Assembly: GCF_000420485.1 (NCBI RefSeq)
Contig: NZ_ATVA01000014.1
Location: forward strand, 62,001 to 126,000
DNA: 64,000 nucleotides
Origin: Paucidesulfovibrio longus DSM 6739
Lineage (GTDB): Bacteria > Desulfobacterota > Desulfovibrionia > Desulfovibrionales > Desulfovibrionaceae
Direction of reading: 5' to 3'
Shown here: piece by piece, positions 25,952 to 35,048 of the stretch
How the letters are laid out: every line of letters starts with the position of its first letter
How positions within the stretch are numbered: position 1 is the stretch's first letter
Notes under the pieces: model-generated
What the model saw: the letters and a program-made list of their open reading frames with translations, nothing else
The model's database searches: none
What the model was told of the DNA's origin: nothing
Position numbers and translations under genes: made by a program

Positions 25952-27379
25952 ATGGTGCGAAGCTCGTTTGAGAACATCTGCATATTCCATATCCTGGACG
26001 GCCTGCGCGACGGGTTGTCCCACTTCTCGGACGGAGCCAGGGCCGCGCTGATCTACGCCACGGATCCCGCAGGGCCGCTGCGCGTCTACGACCCCCAGGA
26101 TCTTCTGCGGGGCCACGAACCCAAGCTGCTGGATTTTTATCTGGAATCGGAAAACTGGCGCGGCCCGCTGCCCGAAGGGCCGGAAGTGGACTTCCTGCGC
26201 CCGGAGCATCTCAAGCAGCTCCAGATGGCGGGACTGCTGGCCTTTGGGGGCCGCTCGCGCTCCGTGCCCTATCAGGTCTGGTTCACGGAGGAGCATCCGA
26301 CCATGTGCAGCACCGGGCCGACCCTGCACTGGATGGAATACGCGACCCGGCTGTTTTCCCAGAACTACGAGCTGCAGAACGTCCTCAACATCGACACGTC
26401 CGGGTATGTCCTGCAGCAATGCGCGTCCCACGCCATTCGGGACTACATCGTGGACGAGCGCGCGAACATGGGCAAATGGGACACCCAGCTTCGGGTCTAT
26501 CCCATCCTGGACGCGGTCATCGGCGTGTCCAAGACCATGGAGGAGGGTTGCTGGCCGCGCGGCGAGCTGGTCTTTGTCGAGCCGAACGAGCAGTACCAGC
26601 TCAACTACCTCGCGCTGTTCCCGGACAACGACCGGCCGGAAATCCACAACTTCAAGCGCGTCCGCAAGCTTCTGCAAAGCGTGGAAGGCTCGGAGCGCAA
26701 GCTCGTTTCCGACGGCAGGAACATCGTGGGCATTGCCGTGGGGACGGTCCCGGATTCCTGCATCGTGGCGCGCTATCACGGTTCCCACGGTTTCCTGCTG
26801 CTCAACGGCCTGCTGGTGTGCAGCTTTTCCGAGGGCAATTTCAGTTCGTCGAACCGCAAGGCGAACCTTGTGGAGCTGGAGGAACTCTTCGTCGATTCCC
26901 GGCTCAATCTTTCGGAACAGCATTCGCTCAAGAACATCGTCACGGCCCTGGTGGACAGCTCCACGGAAAAGCGCCACGGCTGCACCCTGGTGCTCGACTT
27001 CGCGCCTGCGCCGGAGCGCATGTCCGGGCAATATCTGGTCCACCCCCTGGACCTGCGCCTGGGGCGGTTCCTGGAACTGGCCAAGGCCCTGTCCAAGATC
27101 GACGGGGCGCTGCACATCGGCGCGGACCTCAAGCTGCACGGCTTCGGCTGCCTGCTCGACGGGCACAGCGTTCCCGGAGAAAACCTGGCCAGGGGCGCGC
27201 GCTACAATTCGGCCCTGCGCTACACCGCCCAGCACGACTCGGCCATCGTGGTGGTCGTGTCCTCGGACCGTCCGGTGTCCATCATCCAGGGCGGCATCGA
27301 GCTGACTGCCGCCTGCGCGCTGAAGACCCTGCGCGGATGCCCAACGCCGCCCATCCTGAAAGACTGGCTCAATGGCTGA
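25952..27379 (+). CDS. Protein with C-terminal diadenylate-cyclase-like (DisA_N/DAC) domain
   Basis: 475 residues from ATG 25952. The N-terminal 330 residues match nothing I recognise; they are mixed alpha/beta with no membrane segment. Residues about 375-445 align by eye with the DAC domain of DisA: ALSKIDGALHIGADLKLHG, a spacer, ARGARYNSALRYTAQHDSA, then IVVVVSSDRPVSIIQGG. DGA lies at 384-386 and RYN at 417-419. Asp384 and Arg417 are 33 residues apart, the same spacing as Asp75 and Arg108 of DisA. The RHR nucleotide motif has become RYN, so c-di-AMP synthesis is doubtful and nucleotide sensing or a different product is possible. It lies between a TetR gene and a chemoreceptor 75 nt downstream. 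Confidence 0.7.
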   Translation: MVRSSFENICIFHILDGLRDGLSHFSDGARAALIYATDPAGPLRVYDPQDLLRGHEPKLLDFYLESENWRGPLPEGPEVDFLRPEHLKQLQMAGLLAFGGRSRSVPYQVWFTEEHPTMCSTGPTLHWMEYATRLFSQNYELQNVLNIDTSGYVLQQCASHAIRDYIVDERANMGKWDTQLRVYPILDAVIGVSKTMEEGCWPRGELVFVEPNEQYQLNYLALFPDNDRPEIHNFKRVRKLLQSVEGSERKLVSDGRNIVGIAVGTVPDSCIVARYHGSHGFLLLNGLLVCSFSEGNFSSSNRKANLVELEELFVDSRLNLSEQHSLKNIVTALVDSSTEKRHGCTLVLDFAPAPERMSGQYLVHPLDLRLGRFLELAKALSKIDGALHIGADLKLHGFGCLLDGHSVPGENLARGARYNSALRYTAQHDSAIVVVVSSDRPVSIIQGGIELTAACALKTLRGCPTPPILKDWLNG

Positions 27380-27381
27380 AC

Positions 27382-27426
27382 CTACGTGTCGTAGATTGTT
27401 GTAGATGACTTATTTCATCGAAATAA
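27382..27426. promoter_or_regulatory. Two operator-like palindromes upstream of the chemoreceptor
   Basis: CTACG-TGT-CGTAG (27382-27394) and TTATTTC-ATC-GAAATAA (27410-27426) lie in the 75-nt gap before the chemoreceptor start. The DNA around the second is AT-rich, unlike its flanks. They could be regulator sites or part of a promoter; no sigma-54 or clear sigma-70 elements could be assigned. Confidence 0.4.
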
Positions 27427-27454
27427 AATATGTTTTCAAGAGGAGTTTCGCTTC

Positions 27455-29509
27455 ATGGCTATTCGCCTTGTGCCGCGTTCCATCCGTGGCAAGCTGATTT
27501 CCACCCTGGGCGTGCTGATGGGGCTCATTCTGCTTCTGGGCGGTTTGAGCTGGATGCAGCTGAGTCTCGGCGCGAACCGCGCCGGTGAGCTCTTGCGCGT
27601 CGAAGCCGGCCTGGCCGACTCCCTGAGCCGCGCAAGGGGCGGGCTTCAGCGCTTGCGCCGATTCGAGAAGGAAAGCCTGCTCTACGTGGACGACGGCGTT
27701 TCGCGCAGGATTGCGATGCAGCGGTTCGAGGACGAATACCAGACCATGGTCGGAGAGCTGACCCGCCTGGGCGAACTGGCCGAGGAGAGCACCCTGGTGC
27801 GCCGGGAGGAACTCAGCGCGGTCAAGAGCATGCGCCCGCTATTGGAAAAATACGTCAAGGCTTTCAGAGAGGTCATGGCCGGCATCGAAAGCGACCCGTC
27901 CGTCAATCCGCAGCGCGCCCGCAAGTTGATGGAGCCGATGGAACCTTCGGTGGCCGAGTTCGAAACGACCTTCGAGAAGGCGCGCGTGGGCAACGAGATT
28001 CTGGAGCAGAGCCTGGCGGAACTGCGGTCCGACGCGCTGCGCACGGAAATGCTGCTCGCCGCCATTCTGGGCGTGTCCCTGCTGGCCTCGCTGGTGGCCG
28101 GGCTGTCCCTGCTGCGTTCCGTTTCCCATCCCATCAGGGTTCTTTCGGAATACGCCGAGAAGGTTGCCGGGGGCGACTGGAACGCCACGGCGGAAGGGCT
28201 GGACAAGGGGGAGATGGGCCGTCTGCGCGGGGTCATCGAAGGCATGGTCGAGGAGTTGAAGCGGCGCTTCGGCTTCGTTTCCGGCGTGCTCAAGGGGCTG
28301 CCGCAGCCATGCTTCGTGGTGGACCGGGAAGAGCGGGTGACCTTCATCGGCGAGACCTACATGAAGCTCTACGAGGTCGAAGGCGAACCGGAAGAGCATT
28401 ACGGCAAGAAGCTCAACGAGTTCTTCTACGGCGACAAGGAAAAGGACACCCTCACGGGCAGGTGCATGCGCGAGAACGTGGCTATCCGCGACGTGGAATT
28501 GACGCGCGTCCTGCCCTCCGGGAAAACCGTGCTCGTGACCATGGACGTGGTTCCGCTGCACGACCTTGACGGCAATCTCATCGGAGCCTTTGCGGTGCTG
28601 GTCGATCTGACCCAGATCAAGCAGACCCTCCAGGCCGTGGAGGAGAAGAACGCCAAGATCGAACGGGCCTCCGCCGAGGTGGACGCCATTTCCGACCAGG
28701 TGGTCTCGGCCACGAGCGAGCTTTCCGCGCAGGTGGAGCAGGCCAGCCGGGGAGCCGTGGCCCAGAAGGAGCGCGCGGACACCACGGCCACGGCCGTGGA
28801 CCAGATGAGCGCCAGCGTGGTCGAAGTGGCGCGCAACGCCACCAGCGCGTCGGAGCTGGCCGAGCGTTCCCGCGCAAAGGCCCAGGAAGGCGCCGAGGTC
28901 GTGACCAAGGTCGTGAACAATATCCAGGAAGCCACGAAGCTTTCGGCGAACCTGCGCAGGAACATGGACGAATTGGGATCCAAGGCCGAAGGCATCAGCA
29001 AGATCATGAACGTCATCAACGACATCGCGGACCAGACCAACCTCCTGGCCCTGAACGCGGCCATCGAGGCGGCGCGGGCGGGCGAGGCGGGCCGGGGCTT
29101 TGCCGTGGTCGCGGACGAGGTGCGCAAGCTGGCGGAAAAAACCGTCATCGCCACCAAGGAGGTCGGCGGGTTCATCGCCGCCATCCAGAACAGCGCCGCC
29201 CTGAGCATCGAGGGCACCCAGAGCGCAGCGGCATCCATCGAGGAAGGAGCGCGGCTGGCCGAGGCGTCGGGAGCGGCCCTGCGCGAAATCGTCGAATTGG
29301 TGGACGACACCGCCGATCAGGTCCGAAACATCGCCACGGCTTCCGAGGAACAGGCCGCAGCCAGCGAGGAGGTGGGCCGCGCCACCACGGAAATCAACGC
29401 CATTGCGGGGGAAACTTCGGACGTGATGCGGCAGGCCGCCAGGGCCGTGGACGAGATCGCACGGGTGGCCCAGCACCTCAGCCGCATGATCGACGAAATG
29501 CGCTCCTGA
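27455..29509 (+). CDS. Methyl-accepting chemotaxis protein with HAMP and PAS domains
   Basis: 684 residues from ATG 27455, with AGAGGAG upstream. TM1 lies at about 13-33, a periplasmic helical domain at 35-200 and TM2 at about 203-226. HAMP follows to about 275, then a PAS domain (about 280-395; [20 protein letters not shown]) and the methyl-accepting signalling domain. The kinase-contact hairpin is near 515-560 ([20 protein letters not shown]). PAS between HAMP and signalling domain suggests cytoplasmic as well as periplasmic input. A 143-nt part of the hairpin coding region is repeated in inverted orientation in the 30122-31954 receptor. Confidence 0.95.
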   Translation: MAIRLVPRSIRGKLISTLGVLMGLILLLGGLSWMQLSLGANRAGELLRVEAGLADSLSRARGGLQRLRRFEKESLLYVDDGVSRRIAMQRFEDEYQTMVGELTRLGELAEESTLVRREELSAVKSMRPLLEKYVKAFREVMAGIESDPSVNPQRARKLMEPMEPSVAEFETTFEKARVGNEILEQSLAELRSDALRTEMLLAAILGVSLLASLVAGLSLLRSVSHPIRVLSEYAEKVAGGDWNATAEGLDKGEMGRLRGVIEGMVEELKRRFGFVSGVLKGLPQPCFVVDREERVTFIGETYMKLYEVEGEPEEHYGKKLNEFFYGDKEKDTLTGRCMRENVAIRDVELTRVLPSGKTVLVTMDVVPLHDLDGNLIGAFAVLVDLTQIKQTLQAVEEKNAKIERASAEVDAISDQVVSATSELSAQVEQASRGAVAQKERADTTATAVDQMSASVVEVARNATSASELAERSRAKAQEGAEVVTKVVNNIQEATKLSANLRRNMDELGSKAEGISKIMNVINDIADQTNLLALNAAIEAARAGEAGRGFAVVADEVRKLAEKTVIATKEVGGFIAAIQNSAALSIEGTQSAAASIEEGARLAEASGAALREIVELVDDTADQVRNIATASEEQAAASEEVGRATTEINAIAGETSDVMRQAARAVDEIARVAQHLSRMIDEMRS
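29018..29160 (+). repeat. Chemoreceptor hairpin repeat, copy 1
   Basis: This 143-nt segment is identical at 141 positions to the reverse complement of 30477-30619; the two differences are silent third-position changes. It encodes the kinase-contact hairpin. Part of the identity is protein constraint, but near-complete third-position identity points to recent conversion or duplication. Confidence 0.85.
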
Positions 29510-29547
29510 TCGTCGGGGCGATCATCCTGCCGCGCGCGGCGGGCAAA

Positions 29548-29580
29548 AATGGCCGGTCGCCTTTCGGGGCGCCGGCCATT
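29548..29580 (+). terminator. Hairpin after the first chemoreceptor gene
   Basis: AATGGCCGG / CCGGCCATT outer stem with an inner CGCC / GGCG helix and a single bulged T, about 40 nt beyond the chemoreceptor stop. A modest T-containing run follows. Confidence 0.65.
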
Positions 29581-29623
29581 CGTCGTTGTTCATGCAGGCA
29601 TGCCGAGCAGGCGGAGACGAGAG

Positions 29624-29740
29624 ATGTTTACAAAAAGAATTGCATATGTATTACGAAATGAAATTGTCCCGAAACCGGGAGCAGGGAAGGATCGCGTAGG
29701 CAGGACTGATCACAAGCGGCGCAAGGCGTCGAAGAAATGA
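29624..29740 (+). CDS. Possible 38-residue basic protein
   Basis: A short open frame from ATG 29624 with GGAG about eight nt upstream. It encodes MFTKRIAYVLRNEIVPKPGA and ends DHKRRKASKK. It is strongly basic and lies between the two chemoreceptor genes. No homologue is recognised; it could be a small RNA- or DNA-binding peptide, or chance. Only the Shine-Dalgarno and the base composition of the product support it. Confidence 0.3.
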   Translation: MFTKRIAYVLRNEIVPKPGAGKDRVGRTDHKRRKASKK

Positions 29741-29752
29741 CGGTTTGCGGCT

Positions 29753-29968
29753 CTACCAGGCTCCTGCCTTGTCTCCGTGCGGATTGACGACGCTGCGGCG
29801 GAGGTGATCGGGTTCTTCCGTCCTGGGCTGGCGTTGTTCCGTCCAGCCGAATTCGGCCATCAGTTCGTCCAGGCTCTTTTCTTCCGTCAGTTCGTATATG
29901 GGAGTCTGCCCGGAGGCGAAAAGCTCCTGTATGACGCTGGCAGAGCAATCTATGGGGATCTGGCTCAT
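29753..29968 (-). CDS. Small uncharacterised protein
   Basis: 71 residues on the minus strand from ATG 29968-29966, with GGAG 11 nt upstream. It begins MSQIPIDCSASVIQELFASG and is acidic in the middle (TEEKSLDELMAEFGW), with a polar C-terminus. No motif or membrane segment. It lies downstream of the heme chemoreceptor gene on the same strand, about 150 nt past that gene's stop and terminator. Function unknown. Confidence 0.5.
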   Translation of the reverse strand: MSQIPIDCSASVIQELFASGQTPIYELTEEKSLDELMAEFGWTEQRQPRTEEPDHLRRSVVNPHGDKAGAW

Positions 29969-30068
29969 GGTTCGTTTCTCCGGTGCTTCATGGTCGGCTT
30001 CAAAGCCGCCGGGGAAGAGTAAGCAATCTCCGTGCCGGGAGAAAATTGCCGACCGAACCGGAAAACGA

Positions 30069-30098
30069 AAAGGGCGTCCGCTTTCGCGGGCGCCCTTT
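30069..30098 (-). terminator. Terminator of the heme chemoreceptor gene
   Basis: AAAGGGCGTCCGC / GCGGGCGCCCTTT pairs over 13 positions with one G-T wobble and a TTTC loop. It lies just beyond the stop of the minus-strand gene, and T-rich sequence follows on that strand. Confidence 0.85.
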
Positions 30099-30121
30099 CC
30101 TGTCGCAGGGGAGAATGGAGA

Positions 30122-31954
30122 TCAGCCTTCGGTGTTCATCCGTTCGATGAGGCTCAGGAGCTGCTGGGAAAGCCTGGCCAGTTCGTTGGTGGCCTTGGCC
30201 GCCTCGTCCATGCCCTGGGAGGTCTCTCCGGCGATGCGCCGGACATCGTCCACCGCGCGGTTGATCTCTTCGCTGGTGGCGGATTGCTCTTCGGCCGCGG
30301 TGGCGATGCTGCGCACCTGATCTGAGGTTTCCTCGGCGAGGCGGACGATTTCCCGCAGGGCCTGACCGGATTGCTCGGCCAGGTCCGCGGCGCGGTTGGC
30401 CGTGACCGTGGACTGCTCCACGCTGGCGATGTTCACGCGGGCGCTTTCCTGCATGCTGCCGATGGCCTGGCCCACTTCCTTGGTGGCGATGACGGTTTTT
30501 TCCGCCAGCTTGCGCACCTCGTCCGCGACCACGGCGAAGCCTCGGCCCGCCTCGCCCGCCCGCGCCGCCTCGATGGCCGCGTTCAGGGCCAGGAGGTTGG
30601 TCTGGTCCGCGATGTCGTTGATCACGCCCATGATCTTGCTGATGCCGTTGGCGCGCGCGCCCAGGTCGAGCATGTCCTGCTTGAGCCGGTTCGAGCTTTC
30701 CGCCACCTCCAGGATGGAGGAAACCGCGTTGTCCACGATCTTGTAGCCGGCGTTGGCCTGGGAGCGGGTGTTTTCTGCGGCTTCGGCGGTGATGGCCGAG
30801 TTGCGGGCCACCTCCAGCACCGTGGCGGTCATCTCCTCCATGGAGATGGCGGTCTCGGCGGTGCGCTGGTCCTGCACGCTTGCGCCGCCGCTGACCTGCA
30901 CGATCTGCGCGGAGAGTTCCTCGGACGCCGCGGAAACCTGGTGGGCGATTTCTTCGGAGCGGGAAGCGATGTCCCGCATGGTCCGCAGCAGGTCGGAAAC
31001 CTTTTCCTCCTGGCGGCGGGATTCGGCAAGGGCCGTTTCGGCGCGCTCGGCCTGGGCCTCGGCCTCGCGGCTGGTCTGTTCCGATTCGAGCATCTTCTGC
31101 CGCAGGCGGGCGACCATGTCGGCGATGGATTCCTTCATGCGCAGCAATTCCGCGTTGAACGTGCCTTCCGGAATGGCTTCCAGGTCGCCGTCCGCGACCT
31201 GCCGGGCATACCGTTCGATGCTGCGCATGGGCCGGACGATCTTGCCCTGGGTGACGAACCAGGCAAAGGCCGTGACCGCCAGAAGCACAGCGAGGGTGAC
31301 GCCGCCGATGGTCAGCTGCGATCGAAACGCTTCGGCCCGGGCGGATTGCAGCGAAGAGATGATTTCGAACGCGCCGTGCACCTCGCCCACCTTCCAGTCT
31401 TCCTTGATTCCGCCGGTGACGTCGCGCTCGCCCCTGGGCGCGCCGTGGCAGTAGAGGCAATCCTCGGTGAGCTTGATGGGTCGGAAGTAGCGCACATGGT
31501 CGGACTCGGTGACAACGTATTCGCTCAGGTTCTTTGCCTTGATTTGCTCAAGGGCGCGGCGTTCCACGGCGTCAGGCTCGTTGGCCGGATTGCGGGGGCC
31601 GACCTTGGGCGTGCGCACCTGGAACTCGCCCTTTTCCGCGCTGGCCTGGGCCATGCGCATGGCCACCACGATGGGCACGGCGTCCATGACCTGGTCCGGA
31701 GGAAGTTCGGAAAACGGACGGATCACGCCGCGCTGGATCTTGGCGGCGAACTCGTTGCGGATGGACTCGGCCATGCCGACCACGGTTCGGCTGCGTGCGA
31801 GCACGGTTTCCATGGCGGCGCTTTCGCTTTCGCGCATGTTCATGGCCGCCAGCACCAGAGCGATGACCAGGGGGCCGCAGAGGGCAATGAAAAGAACCTT
31901 CCATTTGATCCCGGAAAGATTCAGCGCCCCGAAAGGGGAAAAGATAGTCGGCAT
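30122..31954 (-). CDS. Heme c-binding methyl-accepting chemotaxis protein (DUF3365/Tll0287-like sensor)
   Basis: 610 residues on the minus strand from ATG 31954-31952. TM1 at about 17-38 is followed by a periplasmic domain to about residue 218. That domain resembles DUF3365/Tll0287, with [18 protein letters not shown]166-L-Y-C169-H170 is a CxxCH site for covalent heme c. TM2 (about 220-240), HAMP and a signalling domain with the usual hairpin follow. Redox or gas sensing through periplasmic heme is inferred; Desulfovibrio DcrA is a known precedent for a c-heme chemoreceptor. It needs the cytochrome c maturation system. The gene is divergent from the hybrid kinase. Confidence 0.92.
   Translation of the reverse strand: MPTIFSPFGALNLSGIKWKVLFIALCGPLVIALVLAAMNMRESESAAMETVLARSRTVVGMAESIRNEFAAKIQRGVIRPFSELPPDQVMDAVPIVVAMRMAQASAEKGEFQVRTPKVGPRNPANEPDAVERRALEQIKAKNLSEYVVTESDHVRYFRPIKLTEDCLYCHGAPRGERDVTGGIKEDWKVGEVHGAFEIISSLQSARAEAFRSQLTIGGVTLAVLLAVTAFAWFVTQGKIVRPMRSIERYARQVADGDLEAIPEGTFNAELLRMKESIADMVARLRQKMLESEQTSREAEAQAERAETALAESRRQEEKVSDLLRTMRDIASRSEEIAHQVSAASEELSAQIVQVSGGASVQDQRTAETAISMEEMTATVLEVARNSAITAEAAENTRSQANAGYKIVDNAVSSILEVAESSNRLKQDMLDLGARANGISKIMGVINDIADQTNLLALNAAIEAARAGEAGRGFAVVADEVRKLAEKTVIATKEVGQAIGSMQESARVNIASVEQSTVTANRAADLAEQSGQALREIVRLAEETSDQVRSIATAAEEQSATSEEINRAVDDVRRIAGETSQGMDEAAKATNELARLSQQLLSLIERMNTEG
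30477..30619 (-). repeat. Chemoreceptor hairpin repeat, copy 2
   Basis: Inverted partner of 29018-29160, 141 of 143 nt identical, inside the heme chemoreceptor gene. The two copies flank about 1.3 kb that holds the receptors' 3' ends and two small open frames. Confidence 0.85.
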
Positions 31955-32138
31955 TGCATATTCCTGCTGTCTAGGGTGTTGAATCCATTTAAGAACGTAC
32001 TTGCCGGGCTGTCAACAGCGTTCATGCTCGCCGCTGGGAAAAGAACCGTGGAATGCAAGCCTTGCGGTGCTGCGCGACATGGACATGCAAACGGTTCATG
32101 AGCTATGAGGCAGAAGCGTCGCCATGAGGGGACGCCCC

Positions 32139-35036
32139 ATGACGGAAGCGTATCCAGCAAAGGACGTTCAGGTGTTTTGGAAACAGCAGCTCGAAGAACT
32201 CATCAAGGGATTGGACGAGGAGCGGGCCGAAGAGTTGCGGCGACTCTTCGAAAAGGTCCGCGCCGCGCCGGAATCGCCGCTGCCCTCCGATACGGATCGT
32301 ACCCGGGAAAACATATACAGCACCTTTTTCAGCTGCGCCGGGGACATCATCATCATGCACGGGCTGGACGGCCAGATCATCGACGCGAACCGGATCACCT
32401 GCAACCGCCTGGGGTACACGCTGGAGGAAATGCAGGGCAGCCATTTCAGCATGCTCACCGGCTCGCATACGAAAGACCGGATCGAATACGTGCTCGGCAG
32501 GGTCGTCAGCCGGGGCAACTACTCCTTCGAGACGGTCTTCGTGTCCAAGGGGGGGCGGCAGGTTCCCGTGGAGGTCAGCGCGCGCATCGTGACCCACGGC
32601 GAGCAGGACGTGGTCCTCAGCATCGCCAGGGACATCTCGGCGCGCAAGGTGGCCGAGGAGATCATCCTGGAACAGAAGGTGTTCCTTTCCCAGATCATCA
32701 AGAATCTTCCGGTGGGGCTCTTCGTCAAGAAGGTCAAGAACGACCTGCGCTATACGCTTTGGAACAGCAGGATGGAGGAGATGACCGGCCATCCCCGGGA
32801 AAAGGCCATCGGCAAGACGGACCGGGAGCTGTTCCGCGAAAACGGCTTGAACTGGAGAAACATGACGGATCAGGAAGCGATCCGGACCGGGCTTCCCGTG
32901 GAGGCCTGCTCGCGCGAGCGCACTCCGGACGGCGAGGAAACCGTGTATCACGTCGTCAAGATCCCGGTGATGGACGCCGAGGGCAAAGCCGACGCCATTC
33001 TCGGCATCGTGGAGAACATCACGGACCGGGTCCGGGCCGAGGGCGAGATCCGCAAGGCGCACGACGATCTGGAGCGCCGCGTGGAGCAGCGCACCGCCGA
33101 GCTTTTGGGCGTCAACGAACGCCTGCGCATCGCCGAAGAGAAGTTCCGCAGCATTTTCGAAAACTCCATCCTGGGCATCTTCCGCATGAATCTGGACGGG
33201 CGGGTGCTGGTCTGCAACCAATCCCTGGCCAGGATGTTCGGCTACGAGAGCGCGGAAGAGCTGATCCAGGCCAGCCAGGAGCGGCCGGAATCGCTGCACG
33301 GCGACATGCGCAACCGGGAGGAGCTGCAAAAGCGGCTGCTGGCCGGAGAGGACTTCGAACCCTTCGAGTACGAATATCGCCGCGCGGACGGCTCGGTCTT
33401 CACCGGGCGCACGCATATCCGGCTGCTTCGCGACCGCAGGGACAACTACCCGTATCTCGAGGGCTTCATCGAGGACATGTCCGAGAGCAAGGCCTTTCAG
33501 CAGCGGCTGGAACAAAGCCAGCGCGACTACAGGATCCTTTACGAGCAGGCCTCGGAGGCCATTTTCCTGCTTGATCTCAAGGGCCGCGTCCTGGACGCGA
33601 ACCCCATGGTCACGGAGATATTGGGCTACGGCCTGGACGAAATCCGGGCCATGGATCCGCGCGACCTGATCACGCGGGACATGGAACGCATCCGCGAGGA
33701 ACTGAGGGCGGTCAAGAGCGGCAAGACCCTGCGACTGGAGCTGAACCTGCGGACCGGCTCCGGACGGGAAATCACGGCGGACCTCAGCGCCCGTCTGCTG
33801 GAAGGGGGGCGTATCCTGGCCATGCTCCGCGACAACACCGAGCGCACGGCCATGGAAGGTGCGCTGCGCAGCGCCAAGGAGGAAGCCGAGCAGGCCAGCC
33901 AGGCCAAGAGCGAATTCCTGGCCAACATGAGTCATGAAATCCGAACCCCGCTGGGGGGGATCATCGGCATGACGGACATGGTCCTGGGCGCGGGCCTCCA
34001 GCCGCAGCAGGCGGAATACGTCAAGGGCATCAAGGAGGCTTCCCGCTCGCTTCTGGAAATCATCAACGATATTTTAGATTTCTCCAAGATCGAGGCACGC
34101 AAGATGGAGATCGCCCTGGAACCGTTCCAGCTCCGGGAACGGCTGGAGATCGTGGTCGGCACGTTCCGGCTCGCGGCCATGGAAAAGAGCCTGGAATTGC
34201 GCAGCGTCGTGCCGGACGATCTTCCCGACGGCTACATGGGCGACGCCTGCCGCATCGGGCAGGTGCTTTCCAATCTCGTGGGCAACGCGGTCAAGTTCAC
34301 GGAAGAAGGGTTCGTGGAGATGCGCGTGCGCATGCTCGAACGAACCGAGGATTCCGCCCGGCTGGAATTCAGCGTCACGGATACGGGCATCGGCATCTCC
34401 GAAGCGGACCAGGGACGCCTGTTCGACGTCTTTTCCCAGCTGGAGCCATCCCTGAGCAAGCGCCATCGCGGCACGGGCCTGGGACTGGCCATTTCCAAGC
34501 GGCTGGTGGAGATGATGGGCGGTGAGATTTTCGTGCGCAGCCGGGTGGGAGAGGGCAGCTGCTTCACCTTCCGGCTCGAACTGCCGTTCGCGGAACCGTC
34601 GGCCGAAGCGCAGGAGACGGAGCGCGAAAACGTGTCCCAGGAAGGGCGGCGCGTGCTCCTGGCCGAAGACAACGAGCTGAACCAGGAGTTTCTGACGTTC
34701 TTCCTCAAGGACGCGGGCCACTCCGTGCGGGTGGCTTGCAATGGCCACGAAGTGCTGACGGCGCTACGGGAGGAGACGTTCGACCTGGTGCTCATGGATA
34801 TCCAGATGCCGGAAATGGACGGTCTGGAAACCACGGCGCACATTCGGGCCGGAGAAACCGCAGCCCCCAGGGACATTCCCATCGTGGCGCTGACGGCCTA
34901 CGCCATGAAGGGCGATCGGGAAAGGATGCTCAAGGCGGGCATGGACGACTATCTGAGCAAGCCCGTGGACATGGAAAAGCTTTACAAGATCATTGCCCGG
35001 CTCACGGGTGAGCGCCGCGCAGCGTCGGAAGCATAG
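32139..35036 (+). CDS. Hybrid sensor histidine kinase with four PAS domains and a receiver
   Basis: 965 residues from ATG 32139, seven nt after GAGGGG; an in-frame ATG at 32124 has no such signal. There are no membrane helices, so it is cytoplasmic. Four PAS domains lie at about 55-170, 185-300, 325-455 and 465-580, with a coiled coil between the second and third. HisKA follows with FLANMSHEIRTPLGG (phospho-acceptor His599), then HATPase with N, G1 and G2 boxes (DTGIGIS, GTGLGLAISKRL). A C-terminal receiver has Asp887 (LVLMDIQMPEMDG). The output partner is not obvious; the gene lies 12 nt from the convergent diguanylate cyclase gene. Confidence 0.95.
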   Translation: MTEAYPAKDVQVFWKQQLEELIKGLDEERAEELRRLFEKVRAAPESPLPSDTDRTRENIYSTFFSCAGDIIIMHGLDGQIIDANRITCNRLGYTLEEMQGSHFSMLTGSHTKDRIEYVLGRVVSRGNYSFETVFVSKGGRQVPVEVSARIVTHGEQDVVLSIARDISARKVAEEIILEQKVFLSQIIKNLPVGLFVKKVKNDLRYTLWNSRMEEMTGHPREKAIGKTDRELFRENGLNWRNMTDQEAIRTGLPVEACSRERTPDGEETVYHVVKIPVMDAEGKADAILGIVENITDRVRAEGEIRKAHDDLERRVEQRTAELLGVNERLRIAEEKFRSIFENSILGIFRMNLDGRVLVCNQSLARMFGYESAEELIQASQERPESLHGDMRNREELQKRLLAGEDFEPFEYEYRRADGSVFTGRTHIRLLRDRRDNYPYLEGFIEDMSESKAFQQRLEQSQRDYRILYEQASEAIFLLDLKGRVLDANPMVTEILGYGLDEIRAMDPRDLITRDMERIREELRAVKSGKTLRLELNLRTGSGREITADLSARLLEGGRILAMLRDNTERTAMEGALRSAKEEAEQASQAKSEFLANMSHEIRTPLGGIIGMTDMVLGAGLQPQQAEYVKGIKEASRSLLEIINDILDFSKIEARKMEIALEPFQLRERLEIVVGTFRLAAMEKSLELRSVVPDDLPDGYMGDACRIGQVLSNLVGNAVKFTEEGFVEMRVRMLERTEDSARLEFSVTDTGIGISEADQGRLFDVFSQLEPSLSKRHRGTGLGLAISKRLVEMMGGEIFVRSRVGEGSCFTFRLELPFAEPSAEAQETERENVSQEGRRVLLAEDNELNQEFLTFFLKDAGHSVRVACNGHEVLTALREETFDLVLMDIQMPEMDGLETTAHIRAGETAAPRDIPIVALTAYAMKGDRERMLKAGMDDYLSKPVDMEKLYKIIARLTGERRAASEA

Positions 35037-35048
35037 GGCTCGGATGGC

